Assembly (NCBI GenBank): GCA_023525715.1
Contig: CM042011.1
Coordinates: forward strand, 60,047,354 to 60,111,353
DNA length: 64,000 nucleotides
Direction of reading: 5' to 3'
From: Cichorium intybus
Lineage: Eukaryota; Streptophyta; Magnoliopsida; Asterales; Asteraceae
Below are positions 13,961 through 31,476 of this stretch, in pieces (position 1 is the first letter of the stretch; each line of letters begins with the position of its first letter). The notes below the pieces were generated by a model, which saw nothing but the letters and a program-made list of their open reading frames with translations, ran no database searches and was not told the DNA's origin. Both the position numbers and the translations under genes were made by a program.

Positions 13961-14750
13961 GTAAATTTTGTACAATTTTTTTCTATTTAAATTTGTTCAT
14001 GTTTTTTACTTTTTCTATTCTCTTCCATGCACAAATTTAGGGGGAGAATTAAAAAAAACAACAAAAAAATTATAAAATTCAAAAATTCAAAAATATGTTT
14101 TCCTTTATGTCTTTTCTTTTCAAAAATTAAAAATTCCAAAAATATTTTCTTATTTACACAATTTGCACGATCGACAATGTTCCTGATCAATACCAATTAG
14201 GAATACAGATCCAAATCTCATGTCAAAGATGTGCTTCACTATCACCGTGAATCACTAAGACATTCCTTACCTGTCAACGACGCACTGAGCTACACCACTC
14301 ACTGCTGAGACAAAACAACTTGTGCTAATGATTCTCATTGGCACACCACAATGAGTTTGAAGCACTAACAACTTTTCTCTCTTAACAACCTAAAGTTTTT
14401 TCTACAACACGAACTTCTAGACACTTTGAGTAAAGCCACTCAGAGTCGAGAGTTACAAATTCTGTGCCGATGGTTAGATTGCGTACCGTAATCTATCACA
14501 TGCACCAATCCATTCTCAACCACCTCTATCTTTCTGTTGCAGAAATAGACAACTCATCACTTTAAACCAAGTGGTGATGATATTTCAAAACTCTATGCTA
14601 GTGATCTTTGCTGCAACACCAGTAGTAGATATGAGTCATGTCCAACAACCATTCTTACATACAAATCTTCTAATCTAAGAGTTGGATGATTCAGTGTAAT
14701 AAACCATACATTGATGACAATTCAAAAAGTCTAGCCGATGGGTATATCTA
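13961..14750 (+). other. 3' part of the gag-only element before the nested insertion, non-coding
   Basis: An A-rich stretch (about 14040-14160) with GGGGGAGAATT is followed by DNA with no long frame. It is continuous with 25133-26039 once the nested element is removed. No product is recognised. Confidence 0.5.
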
Positions 14751-14755
14751 ATAAC

Positions 14756-17928
<3,173 letters not shown>

Positions 17929-17929
17929 G

Positions 17930-17944
17930 ATTGGTATCAGAGCA
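17930..17944 (+). promoter_or_regulatory. Primer binding site (tRNA-Met)
   Basis: ATTGGTATCAGAGCA begins two bases after the LTR end. This is the standard Met-tRNA complementary site and sets the element's orientation as plus. Confidence 0.85.
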
Positions 17945-19052
17945 TTGTTTATAGTGAACTAAGTATATCAATCTATTTAAGATATACAACTATAAATACA
18001 ATGGGACTAAAACTCTCTAAAACAATCTGTTCAAAGTATACTTTAAAATACAATATTATTTTTATAAAGTATAAGTACAAGTACATACATACTAGAACAG
18101 TGTCATAACTAGAACAATACAAGAGTAATAAGATGAGTTGAACACTACGAGTAAGCCTAGGTAGTTATGTGATCATACCTAGGACAGATAGAGCCTGATC
18201 AACTCTATTTGTCCAAGGTATGACTAACATGTACTTAGAAATAGTCATAGTGAACAACAAGTCTAAAAACTTACTAAGAACCATATATAGAGAAACTCTA
18301 AAAATATCTCACAGGAGAAATGAAGAGTCTCACAGGGGAAATGAAGAGTCTTAAAACCCCTATATAACACCAAGATCAAGCATGTTATTAGCATCCAAAA
18401 ATAAATCTCTTTATTAATCGTTTCATATTCTTAGCATTAACAATTCATCAATTTACACCTTATGGAAAAGAAATTGAAACCACACAAATATAGTCCCTTG
18501 AGTTAAAGACTATGTCAGATCCATCATACTACATATTTTTAAGTCTAGGGATTGAGTTGTCATTTTGGCAAACGTCGTGGTACAGAATGTCATATAATAA
18601 ACAATACAATATAGTCCTAAAGTAAAATAAAGCTAAAATACTATAGGAGTATTTTACAATACTATAGAACCATACATCTAGACACTTTATGGATCTCTTA
18701 TACCCAAATCCTTACATAGTCGACCTGACATTTCAATAATACATAACCAATAACTGTTATCGAAAACTTAATCTCAATGGCACAAGAATACCACCAATAA
18801 ACATGAAATGATCACATACGTTATTTATGGTTGAACCGGTGAACAATCAATGTTGATCAATGTGTTTGACACACTAACAACAAACTACAATGGTTGAGAG
18901 CTTTAGAGATTGAAGAATCTTCTTAAAACTCGCTGCAGATACTTAATACCTTAGAATACAACTACCATAGACATATAAATTGCTTAACTTAAATCTTATG
19001 TTAATCTTATTAAAAGATAATCACCATACACATATTACAGACTGAGCAATGT
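17945..19052 (+). other. Element leader and flank of the captured gene, no coding region seen
   Basis: About 1.1 kb of AT-rich DNA between the primer site and the 3' end of the RKD gene. There is no gag-like frame and no zinc knuckle. Part of it is probably 3' flanking DNA carried along with the RKD gene; the border between element leader and captured DNA cannot be placed by eye. Confidence 0.5.
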
Positions 19053-20602
19053 CTAAGACTTAGATTGAGAGCCAAAGAAAGCAGAACAAAGATCTTTTGG
19101 ATCTGGGAAATTCCAATCTTCATTAGAAGGTACTTGACTTGAACCTTCCTGAGGAATAGGAATGGTCATACCTTATATCATAGGATGGGAGCCTTCATCA
19201 TGCTCAAGTAAATCAAGATTTATATCTTCCTGATCTAAGAAACTCCAATCTTCATCAACAAGTACTTGACTTGGACCTTCCTGATGAATAGGAATGGTCA
19301 TACCTTCTATCATGGGATGTGACCTTTCATCATATACATGCCCAAGTAAACCAGGATTCATACTGCATGTAGCAGAACCAGACGGCAAAGATTGCTGTTG
19401 TGTATTGGTCCCTGATGAAGCTTCCTCCCTCTTCTGAACCTTTCTTTTCCTGTAAACAGCCTTAAAGGCAGCTTGTCTAAATCTCTTTGTGGTATCAGTT
19501 ATCTCCGAACTGGAACCCTCGATTATTGCTCTTTTTCTCGCTCTCAAGACCAAGTATTACGTCTGCTCCAATAGAACTATTATCTAAATCCTGTTGCATA
19601 AATACCTTCAGTCATTACAATCTCATGGTATTAAAATTTAAAAAAAAAAATCTTAACCTTAGTATGGTTAATAAGAGTTTGTAAACTCTCAATTTGTCGT
19701 CGAGGCCAACTTTTGAAGCCTAACTCCCTACAACATTTCTACAACCGAGTTATTCCAACATTTAGTTCCCTTGCAGCTTGTTCAATGGTCTTGTCAAAAT
19801 GCATGGATATTGTTTCCTTACTCAACGCACGGTCAGAACCCATTTTTCTACGAAGTTCAATAGTTCTTGGAATCGAAGTTGAAGCAATTTCATTTTGGAT
19901 CAATTGTGTATGATCCTGATCAACAACATTTTCATTGTTACCTATTATGAGTGCTTGATTTTCAAAACCAATTGTGAACCCAGAATTTCGATTTTTCAAA
20001 TTCTCTAGGTTACTTTGGATCATTGGAAATTGATCCTGATATTGAAAGCCACCCACAAACTCAGGATTCGCTGGAGAAAACCCGATAGTGTCATTATGGA
20101 TCAACTGTATTTGATCCTGATTTTGAATGTTAGTTAGAAACCCCTGATTTGTTAGGTCTACTCCACTATGCAGTATGGGCACATTCATGCTTAGATGATT
20201 ATCAGTAAAATCATCTACAAATGGATCTGTGAATAACATATGTTAGATAATTAAGCGAAACAGACATAAAACTTAACAAAATGGCTTAACCTGGAAGTAT
20301 ATATTGAGATTGTCCAACAACGATGTCTTGATCTAAAGGCAGTGGATTTTCAGGGAGAATACCCATCCTAGGAAAAACTTCAGGATCATTTTGAAGCTGA
20401 TCCAGCGATAATATATATGGAACACCTATACCTCACATAGTTTTAGAACAAAACACTAGAGAAAGAAATAAGAAAATAAAGAGAGTTTAGGATAATTACC
20501 AAACTCCAATGGAGATATCTGATTTAATAGGGAGGTACCCTCTTCCGTTAGGAAATTCCGCTCACTTTCTGACAAGTTTTCCATATGAGATCTGTTTTCC
20601 AT
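19053..20602 (-). pseudogene. RWP-RK domain (RKD-type) transcription factor gene, broken, inside a retrotransposon
   Basis: The product resembles plant RKD factors, DNA-binding regulators of egg-cell identity and gametophyte development. Four exons fit GT-AG rules: 20602-20500, 20425 (or 20431)-20291, 20226-19658 and 19590-19053. The first two introns are in phase 1 and the third in phase 0. Exon 3 carries the RWP-RK domain start (ISMHFDKTIEQAARELNVG), then CCRELGFKSWPRRQIESL, where the core reads SWPRR instead of RWPRK. Exon 4 carries the family's C-terminal block (TTKRFRQAAFKAVYRKRK). Three lesions are visible. A TAG at 19741-19739 stands where a Lys (AAG) is expected inside the domain. One extra A lies in the A5 run at 19532-19536. 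A TAA at about 19173 stands where the first copy of a 44-codon repeat has GAA. Undamaged, the product would be about 447 residues; as it stands, translation stops after 241, before the WPRR core. Confidence 0.85.
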
Positions 20603-20702
20603 GCCTCGATTAGAAATCTGAGATTTTATAAGAATAAACTGGTAGTAAGAAAGAATGAGACTGAGACTGAAAAGATGTAGATATGAATGATGATACATAC
20701 CC

Positions 20703-20712
20703 GTTTATATAG
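20703..20712 (-). promoter_or_regulatory. TATA box of the captured RKD gene
   Basis: CTATATAAAC on the minus strand lies about 100 bp upstream of the ATG at 20602. This leaves a pyrimidine-rich 5' UTR of about 70 nt. The gene appears to have been captured with its own core promoter. Confidence 0.55.
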
Positions 20713-20764
20713 CATCTTACAGTTGGAACTGAAAGGGCAATCCGCGTCTTTATTATCAAAAATT

Positions 20765-20972
20765 CAACCATCTACAGTAGATGCGACCTTTCGACTACCC
20801 TAAGTGCCAAAAATTTCAACATTCACTGTTTAATTCCGATAATGACAGAATAACGAAAAGATAAAAAAAAATTAATCATCTACAGTAGATGCGACCTTTC
20901 CACTACCATAATTGTCATTTTTATTACATTCACTGCTTAACTCCGATAAAGACAGGAAAACGAAAAGACTCT
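20765..20972 (-). promoter_or_regulatory. Duplicated upstream module with a palindrome, RKD promoter
   Basis: A module of about 105 bp occurs twice in tandem (about 20765-20867 and 20874-20972). Each copy has the inverted-repeat motif CATCTACAGTAGATG, then GCGACCTTTC, a CATTCACTG block, and CCGATAA with GACAG and ACGAAAAGA. The copies differ at several sites. Their position just upstream of the TATA box suggests regulatory elements, but no known factor site is claimed. Confidence 0.5.
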
Positions 20973-21151
20973 TTAAAAAAATGTATATAGCCTAAAAGCG
21001 GAAATAATTCAAAGAACAGTTAATTAAATAATATTATAATCTAATCATAAATAATGAATTAGAACCTACTCACCTGGCGTATGTACAGCTCATGGTCCAC
21101 CTGTATCTTGCATATTTTATTCCTCCTATGCGTATCAGCTATAAAATGACA

Positions 21152-21276
21152 TTACATACATACATACATACATACATACGTACATACATAAATACATACA
21201 CATATACATACATACATACATACATACATACATACATACATACATACATACATGCATACATATATACATACATACA

Positions 21277-21310
<34 letters not shown>

Positions 21311-21790
21311 CATACACACATACATACATACGTACGTACATACATACATACATACATACATACATACATACATACATACATGCACACACATACATATATA
21401 CAGACACATACATACATACATACATACATAGATACATACATACATACATACGTACGTACATACATACATACATACACATACATACATACATACATACATA
21501 CATACATACATACATACATACATACATACACATACGTACATACATACATACATACATATATACACATATAAATACATATATACGTACATACATACATACA
21601 TACATACATACATACACATATACATACGTACATACATACGTATATACATACATACATACATACATACATACATACATACATAAATACATACATACATACA
21701 TAAATACATACATACATACATACATACATACATACATACATACATACATACCCACATACATACATAGATACATACATACACACATACATA
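21152..21790. repeat. (TACA)n tetranucleotide array, about 640 bp
   Basis: A long imperfect TACA array with scattered TACG, CACA and TATA variants, lying between the RKD upstream region and the 3' tail of the element. Because neither the unit nor its complement makes frequent stops, long Tyr-Ile-His-Thr or Met-Tyr-Val-Cys frames appear in several frames on both strands. These are not genes. Confidence 0.95.
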
Positions 21791-21919
21791 CAAAATCAAA
21801 GCAACCGAAAACTAGGGAACACCAAGTATGGACTGAATTTACCTAGGAACATAAGGAACATGTGAAATAGAAATACCGACATCTCTTCTTAAATACTTGA
21901 GAATCTATTCAAAGTACTA

Positions 21920-21955
21920 AATTTCGGGACGAAATTCTTTCTAACGGGTAGATAA
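21920..21955 (+). other. 3' end of the element interior: chromovirus-type tail and polypurine region
   Basis: ATTTCGGGACGAAATTC followed by a GGGTAGATAA tract directly before the LTR TGTGACA is the familiar end of plant Tekay/Del-type polyprotein genes. It shows that the element descends from an autonomous Ty3/gypsy element whose coding part was replaced. Confidence 0.7.
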
Positions 21956-25127
<3,172 letters not shown>

Positions 25128-25132
25128 ATAAC

Positions 25133-26039
25133 CAAGATATATTACACGCTGATAGCATTCTTGACCCTAAAATTCTTTTAATGAAGATGTTTGTGATTCA
25201 ATGTGACTTTACCTCGCATTGATGAAACATCGAAACTCTGGGTCAGTGATCGCTATTGACTACCACAATAGCTGTGAGACCCCAATAACTTCACCGGAAC
25301 CAAAATTGGCACTAGGATGGTACACTCCGTAGAGTTTGGATACCATTGAACGTCTTGCCAAGAGCCAAGTCAACTTGTTGACTTGATAACTGCATTGAGA
25401 TCTTTGATCAAGGATACGCAGGGGCCAAAATCAAAACGGCCACGAGTAGTTCTCCGATACTCAAACAATCATAGTGCGTTCCTCCGGGTTCACACAGATA
25501 CTGCGAGAAATCTCCTCCTGAGCTAATGTTGGATCCTTGAACAACTTTCGTGAGAGTTTTATGACTCCGTGACCCACAGGATTTGCGGTCATCGTTCCTA
25601 TCCTGAAGCGCCAGTAAGAGTGAAGTTCGAGAGTTTCAACATAGACATTTTATCCCTGAAGAAAGGTGAAGCATAACTCTATGTGACAAGCTGTGTTGAA
25701 TTCATCCTCAATCAGTTAGTTGCTACATCTACACCTTTATGTGATCAAGAAGAAAAGTGAAGATTCAGACTCTAGTTCCTGTCAAAGTTAAATCAAAAGC
25801 TAGATGTGTTGATTTAAGACCTATGCTGAAGCCTGTTCACCTAATGCGCGTTCAAAGCTATATTTGAAGATAGTCCAATCCGAAGATAAAGTTGTCTCTA
25901 CAACGTGCTGAAAGCTATTTACATTTACACACATCACGTGTATAGCGGAGATTATTAGAATGTTGCTGCAGTGTTCAACTAAATGTCAAGATCAAGAGAA
26001 GCCTGAAGATCAATGCAAGCAGTAAACCAAGGGGGAGAT
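25133..26039 (+). other. Rest of the gag-only element interior, non-coding
   Basis: Continuation of the host element after the nested insertion. It ends in the purine tract AAGGGGGAGAT before the 3' LTR. It has many stops in all frames and no recognisable pol motif. Confidence 0.55.
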
Positions 26040-26468
26040 TGTTAGGACCTAAAACTGATGGTTTATGCTTGGCATTTTATTGCTAAAACAAGATTTTAGA
26101 GGATGCCTTGGGTTTTCGGCCAGGGACCGAAATCTCCTGGGATTTCGGTGGTAAGTGGGCTTGGGCTTAGTGATTTCGGTTGGGCTAGGTAACGATTGGC
26201 TAGGGTTTTCATATGTAGGTATTTAAGGTTTATTGAGCCGTCATTGTCATTGTTGGTTGTTTTGGAACCTGTGCAAGTCTAGAGAGAATATTCATTGTTC
26301 AAGCAATCAAGAACCTTATGTACTAGTCTTTTGTTTAATCAAAGAGTGCATTGAAGGTTGATAGTAATCCGTTCTTATTGTTTAGATTCGATTCATTCAT
26401 TGGGATTCCGCACCATTGAATGTTTGATTGATACCATGTGAGATCTAGTGAGTGTTTGGGGACTTACA
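26040..26468 (+). repeat. 3' LTR of the gag-only element
   Basis: Matches 11340-11773 with about 23 differences. The right flank is ATAGC against ATAGA at the left. Confidence 0.85.
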
Positions 26469-26473
26469 ATAGC

Positions 26474-26940
26474 CCTGGACCAGTCAGTGAAGATTGCAAC
26501 CTTCACCTGACTTAGGGCTCAAATTAGGGCAGGGCCTTCTGGACCAAGAAAATAAACAGAATGACAATTCCAGGGATATAAAGATTGACCAAAATGGACA
26601 TTCCTACGATTTAAGGTAAATTTTTCAAGAAGGTTCAAAAATAGGAACGTTACAACTTTCACATGAAATCGCATTAGGGTTAGGGTTTTCAACCCTAACC
26701 CATTAAGACTCACTAAGACTCACATTAAGACCATATGAGGTCTGAAAGGGTTTCATATAGGACATGATAAATCATAAAGAACACAAGATACATCAAGAAC
26801 TATCACCAAACCAACCATCCCTCATACACATCAACACACACAAAAGTGTGTGTGATGTGTGGAATCGGCTAAAAGGAACCAAGTACTTAAGACCAACCAA
26901 CTATCAAGAATCAAGAGTGCAAGAACCATTAACAATCAAC
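26474..26940 (-). other. Piece of the old split LTR
   Basis: Non-coding. It contains short telomere-like words (AGGGTTAGGGTTTTC and AACCCTAACCC) that face each other at about 26674-26701. There are not enough units to call a telomeric repeat. Confidence 0.4.
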
Positions 26941-27320
26941 CAGCAAGGTGCACACACACACACACACACCAGCCCACGGTGGGGCAGTGGTGGTGGTGAT
27001 GGTACTTCATGGCAAAACCAAAGAAAAGGAAAAGAAAACAAAATGGAAAGTCTTACCACTAAAAGCAACCCCCGATCAAGCCTTCACTTCCAGAAACTTG
27101 ATCACCCTCTCGTCCTTCTATTTTCATGATCACACTAGCACACACTCTTTCCTTTTCCCGTCCAAAGCTCATGGTAGCACCACCAAAAACGAGAGACAAA
27201 TGAAAAGGTTTCGGCTTGAAGTTCTCCACTCGGTCACACACATCGAGAAGCATATGCATATATATCCGACCGCACACATGGTGAAGATTATGTACAACTC
27301 GATCGCAAACATGGGTGTAC
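26941..27320. repeat. Left copy of a 380-bp direct duplication flanking the hAT element
   Basis: The sequence from CAGCAAGGTGCACACA to ACATGGGTGTAC is repeated at 30047-30428 with few changes. Between the copies lies the hAT-related insertion. A hAT element normally makes only an 8-bp duplication. Confidence 0.85.
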
Positions 27321-27426
27321 TAAGTTGCAGCGAAACGGATACGGCACCGGGAAACGGATACCTAACAGATACCAGAAACGGCAAAACTCAAAAATTTAAG
27401 ATACGGATACGGCAGAGATATGGCAA

Positions 27427-27471
<45 letters not shown>

Positions 27472-30046
27472 GAAATTCCAAAATAGATATATATTGATGT
27501 AAAGTGTAAACTACAAAAATACTAAATCTCTCAAAGCTAATTAATTATCAATAATCAAATCATTTTCAAATTCCGGTTCATCTAGTGAGAGATCCGCAAC
27601 CTCCAAAAAGCCTACATCTTCTATTGAATCAAAAGCATCTCCACCCACATCACACATCTTTACATCTTCATTTGGATTCCTTGACAAAAGTCGGAGATTA
27701 TTGTGGATGTAAACCAAGTCTTGAGCATGACTTGTAGCCTACTTGTTCCTCTTAAGCGAGTGAATAAATGCATAAGTACTACAATTATGCTCGGCACAAG
27801 AAGAAGAACTAGGTTGTCCAAGTAATCAAAAAGCCAATGTTTGGAGTAAAGGAGTTTGAGCACCAAAGTTAACCCACCAATTCTTGGGTTCCATAGTACC
27901 CATCTTTGAAATGCTTGTTAAATTCTCAAAATGACTAGTCTTCATTGAAAACATTGCATACTCATCAAGGACTTTGCTATACTCATCATCATTAGGAAAC
28001 AACCTTCGAAAACATTTCATCCTTTCTTGTGAAATTTCTCCATCCCTATGTGGAGCACATCTTGTAGAATCCTCAAGTAACCATGCATCACTATAATATC
28101 TACAACATTTAAAAGTCAAAAAATAAGTATCTAATAGAAATCAAGTGTATAATTTAAAATCATATACCTTGGACGTAAAGAGTGAGCTAGACAATGTAGG
28201 GGAGTGTTATTCTTCACCCATCGAGCCACTAAAATTTGATGCACAACATCATAAAAGCAACTTCTTTGAGATGTCGAACATTTTTCTTTCGTGTAGATCT
28301 CAATCTTCACTTTTTCAATCATCGCATCCCACATCTCATACAGCAAGTGTAAACATGGCTTGTCGGTGTCACAAACTCTAATCATCTCATATATGGGTGC
28401 AGTGAAACTAAGAATATATGCTACTTTATCCCACTATTCATCATTCAAAATACATTGTTTCATAGAGTTTGCTTGGTCAGTGTCATCTAATCTATAAGAA
28501 GACCATTCATCGCTTTGAAGACCCCTTTTGATAAGTTTCATTCTCTTGAGCATCACAATGATGGAGGCAAAGCGAGTCTCGGCAACCGATAGAAGTCTAA
28601 GAGGAGTAAACTTGGTGAAAATCGAGAGTCTCATGTTATGGTTCATGATGAAATTCTTTATTGCAAGCGCATCTACGTGAAGTTCTTTTATCCAGTTGCA
28701 TTGTTCATATGTTAGTTGATTTGTTTCCACATTCCTTGGTGAACAAATGTTTTTCAAAGCAAGATTAAGCGTATGAACAACACATGGTGTCCAATAGATG
28801 TGAGGAAAGTGACTCTCTATAATCTCTCCAGCCGCCTTACAATTCGCTGCATTGTCAGTTATGATTTGCGCAACATTTTGATGTCTAATTTCAGTGATGA
28901 CTTCTTTCATCAATTCTGCAATAAAAAATCTATCTTTACTTCCCCAAAACAATTCACAGCCTTTAGGAACAGAGGACCATTACCTGAGGTAGCCATGAAA
29001 TTGATTAGAGGCGTTCTTGTAGGATCACTCCAGCCATCACTCACAATAGTCACACCTTTTTCTTTTCCATGTAGACCTAAGTTCCAATAGCATGTGAACA
29101 TGATCTTTTTCTTTTTGTAGTAATGTTGTTCTTAGCTTATTGTAACCAGGAGGTACATAACCATCAATTTTGTTGTTAGCAGCAAACTGAAAAGCCCTTA
29201 GACAGTGTGGATTTCTTGCAAGATTAAAAGGTAAACCTCCAGTATAAAACATCCTTGCTATTTCTTGATCTAGTTGGTCCCTAATTTCAACACTAAATGC
29301 TCCTTCAATAGGCGTTGAAATACCTTTTCTTTTCTTAAATCCAACACCAGCTTCACATGGTAACTCGACTTCTTTTGCTTGTGACTCGAGTTTCCTCTCT
29401 TCATACGCATCTTCTAATCGTTTTATGTTAAGTTTGTCAGCTGCTGTTGCTTTCCTGCAAATAGAAATCCCAATACCTATATAATATCATATTATCATGA
29501 TTAAACAGAGAAAGCAATCAGCCAATCAGCATACCTTTATAGCCAGTCATAATATAATGAGTAGTAGATTACCTTTGATACCAAGAAAATGTGCTCTAAC
29601 TCTAGAATATGATCCTTGTCTGATTTCACTGCAAAAGTTACACTTGAATTTCCAACGGCCTCCTGCTCCACCAATTCTTTCCAGTTTAGTCACATTGTCC
29701 CACAATGGAGGTTGGTCTATTGACGTAGTTGATGATGATCCTTGTGTTTCTTGTTCTTGAGAAACCATAATCGATAGGTCAAAAAATTAGAAGGAGCCGA
29801 CTCAGCCGAGAATGACAGAATTGTGATCGGACTCTGAATTTTGATCGACTTGTGATCGACTCGGATAAATAAGGTAAGCCCAATAGATATACAACCCAAT
29901 AAAAAGCCCGACACCTCAAAGAAACGGCGCCGATACTTCATCGGAAACGTTTCTGGTGATTCTGAAACGTTTCTAGGCGTTTCCGGCGAGTATCCGTTTC
30001 CAGCGAGTATTTGATACGGGAACGGCGGCACAAGTGGTGTTTCAGG
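27321..30046 (-). mobile_element. hAT-superfamily DNA transposon, degenerate, minus strand
   Basis: It contains a broken transposase with BED zinc finger, DUF659-like core and hAT dimerisation region. Both ends are rich in the words GAAACGGATAC and GAAACG, in inverted relation, as in hAT subterminal repeats, but clean terminal inverted repeats could not be fixed. A short (TA)n run lies at 27430-27469. The flanks are the 380-bp direct duplication. Confidence 0.7.
27541..29768 (-). pseudogene. hAT transposase pseudogene (BED finger, DUF659, hATC)
   Basis: The start ATG is at 29768-29766. Exon 1 (29768-29573) encodes a BED-type zinc finger (CNFC, later a His in VRAHF) and ends at a GT donor. 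The core (about 29470-28436) has the DUF659 features VSDGWSDPTRTPLINF and IITDNAANCKAAGE. The C-terminal part shows the hAT dimerisation signature (LGQPSSSSCAE). A second intron fits 28167-28100. Lesions: frame shifts near 29050, 28945 and 27840, and in-frame TAG codons at 28436-28434 and 27741-27739. The natural stop is at 27543-27541. It cannot make a full transposase. Confidence 0.8.
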
Positions 30047-30428
30047 CAGCAAGGTGCACACACACACATACACACAGCAGCCCACTGTAGGGCAGTGGTG
30101 GTGGTGATGGTACTTCACGGCAAAACCAAAGAAAAGGAAAAGAAAACAAAATGAAAAGTCTTATCACTAAAAGCAACCCCCGATCAAGCCTTCACTTCCA
30201 GAAACTTGCTCACCCTCTCGTCCTTCTATTTTCATGATCACACTAGCACACACTCTTTCCTTTTCCCCTCCAAAGCTCACGGTAGCACCACCAAAAACAA
30301 GAGAGAAATGAAAAGGTTTCGGCTTGAAGTTCTCCACTCGGTCACACACATCGAGAAGCATATGCATATATATCCGACCGCACACATGGTGAAGATTATG
30401 TACAACTCGATCGCCTACATGGGTGTAC
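30047..30428. repeat. Right copy of the 380-bp direct duplication
   Basis: Matches 26941-27320, with a CACACATACACACA variant in the CA run. It lies on the other side of the hAT element and leads back into the old split LTR. Confidence 0.85.
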
Positions 30429-31053
30429 AACTCCTTATCACTCCGTCGCATACACAAAATAACCAATGATACACTCGACCGCATGCATGGTTTTGGATTC
30501 ATTCACTCGATCGCACCCTCAAGTTTGGAGGTACTTCACTCGGCGGCACCAAACTCATGTAGTACCACTCATTGTTCTGCCGCGTGGATCATATGTACGA
30601 GCTCCAACTCGATCGCATGCCTCTCTCTCACAGACTCTCTCTTGTTCTCGATCAAGGATTGGAACCGCTAGCAACAACACGGCGATCAGGAATGAGGTGT
30701 AATTGGTTTGTCGGCTGCTAGGTTTTTGACAAAAAGTTGGGTCACGAGGAAGGATATACTCGATCGCACAAAGCAGCTACTCGGCCCGCACAAAACCAAA
30801 CTTGCCATACAACTATCGGCTATTGGCAAAACAAGCCCTTGAACTATGACCTCGTATTTTCCTTTAACCCTAAACCAGATAACCTAACAAACCAAGTTTG
30901 ACTAAATGACACAAAATACCCTCAAATATATATTTAACCTTTAAAAGTATTATTTTACTATTTTAAAGTTTATTATTATTGTTATTTTTTTATTCTATGC
31001 TAATACGAAATTAATTCACAAAAACAAGTGCACCGGAAAAACGGGGCGTTACA
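30429..31053 (-). other. Terminal piece of the old split LTR
   Basis: Non-coding, with scattered CTCGATCGCA words. It ends at CGGGGCGTTACA, the start of the LTR as read on the minus strand. Confidence 0.5.
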
Positions 31054-31185
31054 TCTTTATCATATTGTTCCGCTTCATTATCTAATCTGAGCTGGATCTC
31101 GATTTGCCATTAATTCGTCATAATCCCCATATTGTTCCTGATTATTCATCAGTGTTTTTATTTTATTGTTCTCAAACCTAATGTG

Positions 31186-31476
31186 TGTGAGTGTAAACAC
31201 AAACTTGGTCTCACCAACCATTGCAGCCACCAACCCACTTACCCACCATTGTTGAAGAACCAACCCACCATTGTTGAAGAAGGTGGCAAACTTTGTTTTC
31301 TCTTGTTTAAATTCATTGAACGTAGTTGTTGTTTTTAGTCTTTGCTTGGCTATAAATAGAGGTTATAGCTTCATTGTAATGTACCACCACAAAAACATAG
31401 AGAGTGTTTTAGAGTTAGTAGTTCTTTCTTGTATTTCAGTTTGAGTTCTGAATAAAAGAACATTTGAGTTCCAACA
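31186..31476 (+). repeat. 5' LTR of the young Copia element
   Basis: Contains GGCTATAAATAGAGG at about 31350, a good TATA box, and GAATAAAAGAAC near the end as a possible poly(A) signal. The Met primer site ATGGTATCAGAGC follows at 31478. Confidence 0.95.

Noticed and set aside
20456..20698. A longer N-terminus for the RKD gene from 20698
   Set aside because: It would start between the TATA box and the likely transcript start; the ATG at 20602 is the first that fits a normal leader.
21152..21790. CRISPR-like periodicity
   Set aside because: Simple tetranucleotide repeat in a plant genome, with no spacers.
21135..21799. Several open frames over 200 codons on the minus strand and one of 159 on the plus strand
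   Set aside because: They are translations of the (TACA)n array in different frames; periodic peptides without any other sign of a gene.
26674..26701. Telomere-like words AGGGTTAGGG and CCCTAACCC
   Set aside because: Only one to two units each; too short for an interstitial telomere.
27059..27502. Overlapping frames in the 380-bp duplication (His-Thr-rich and others)
   Set aside because: They differ between the two copies, depend on a CA run and lack motifs.
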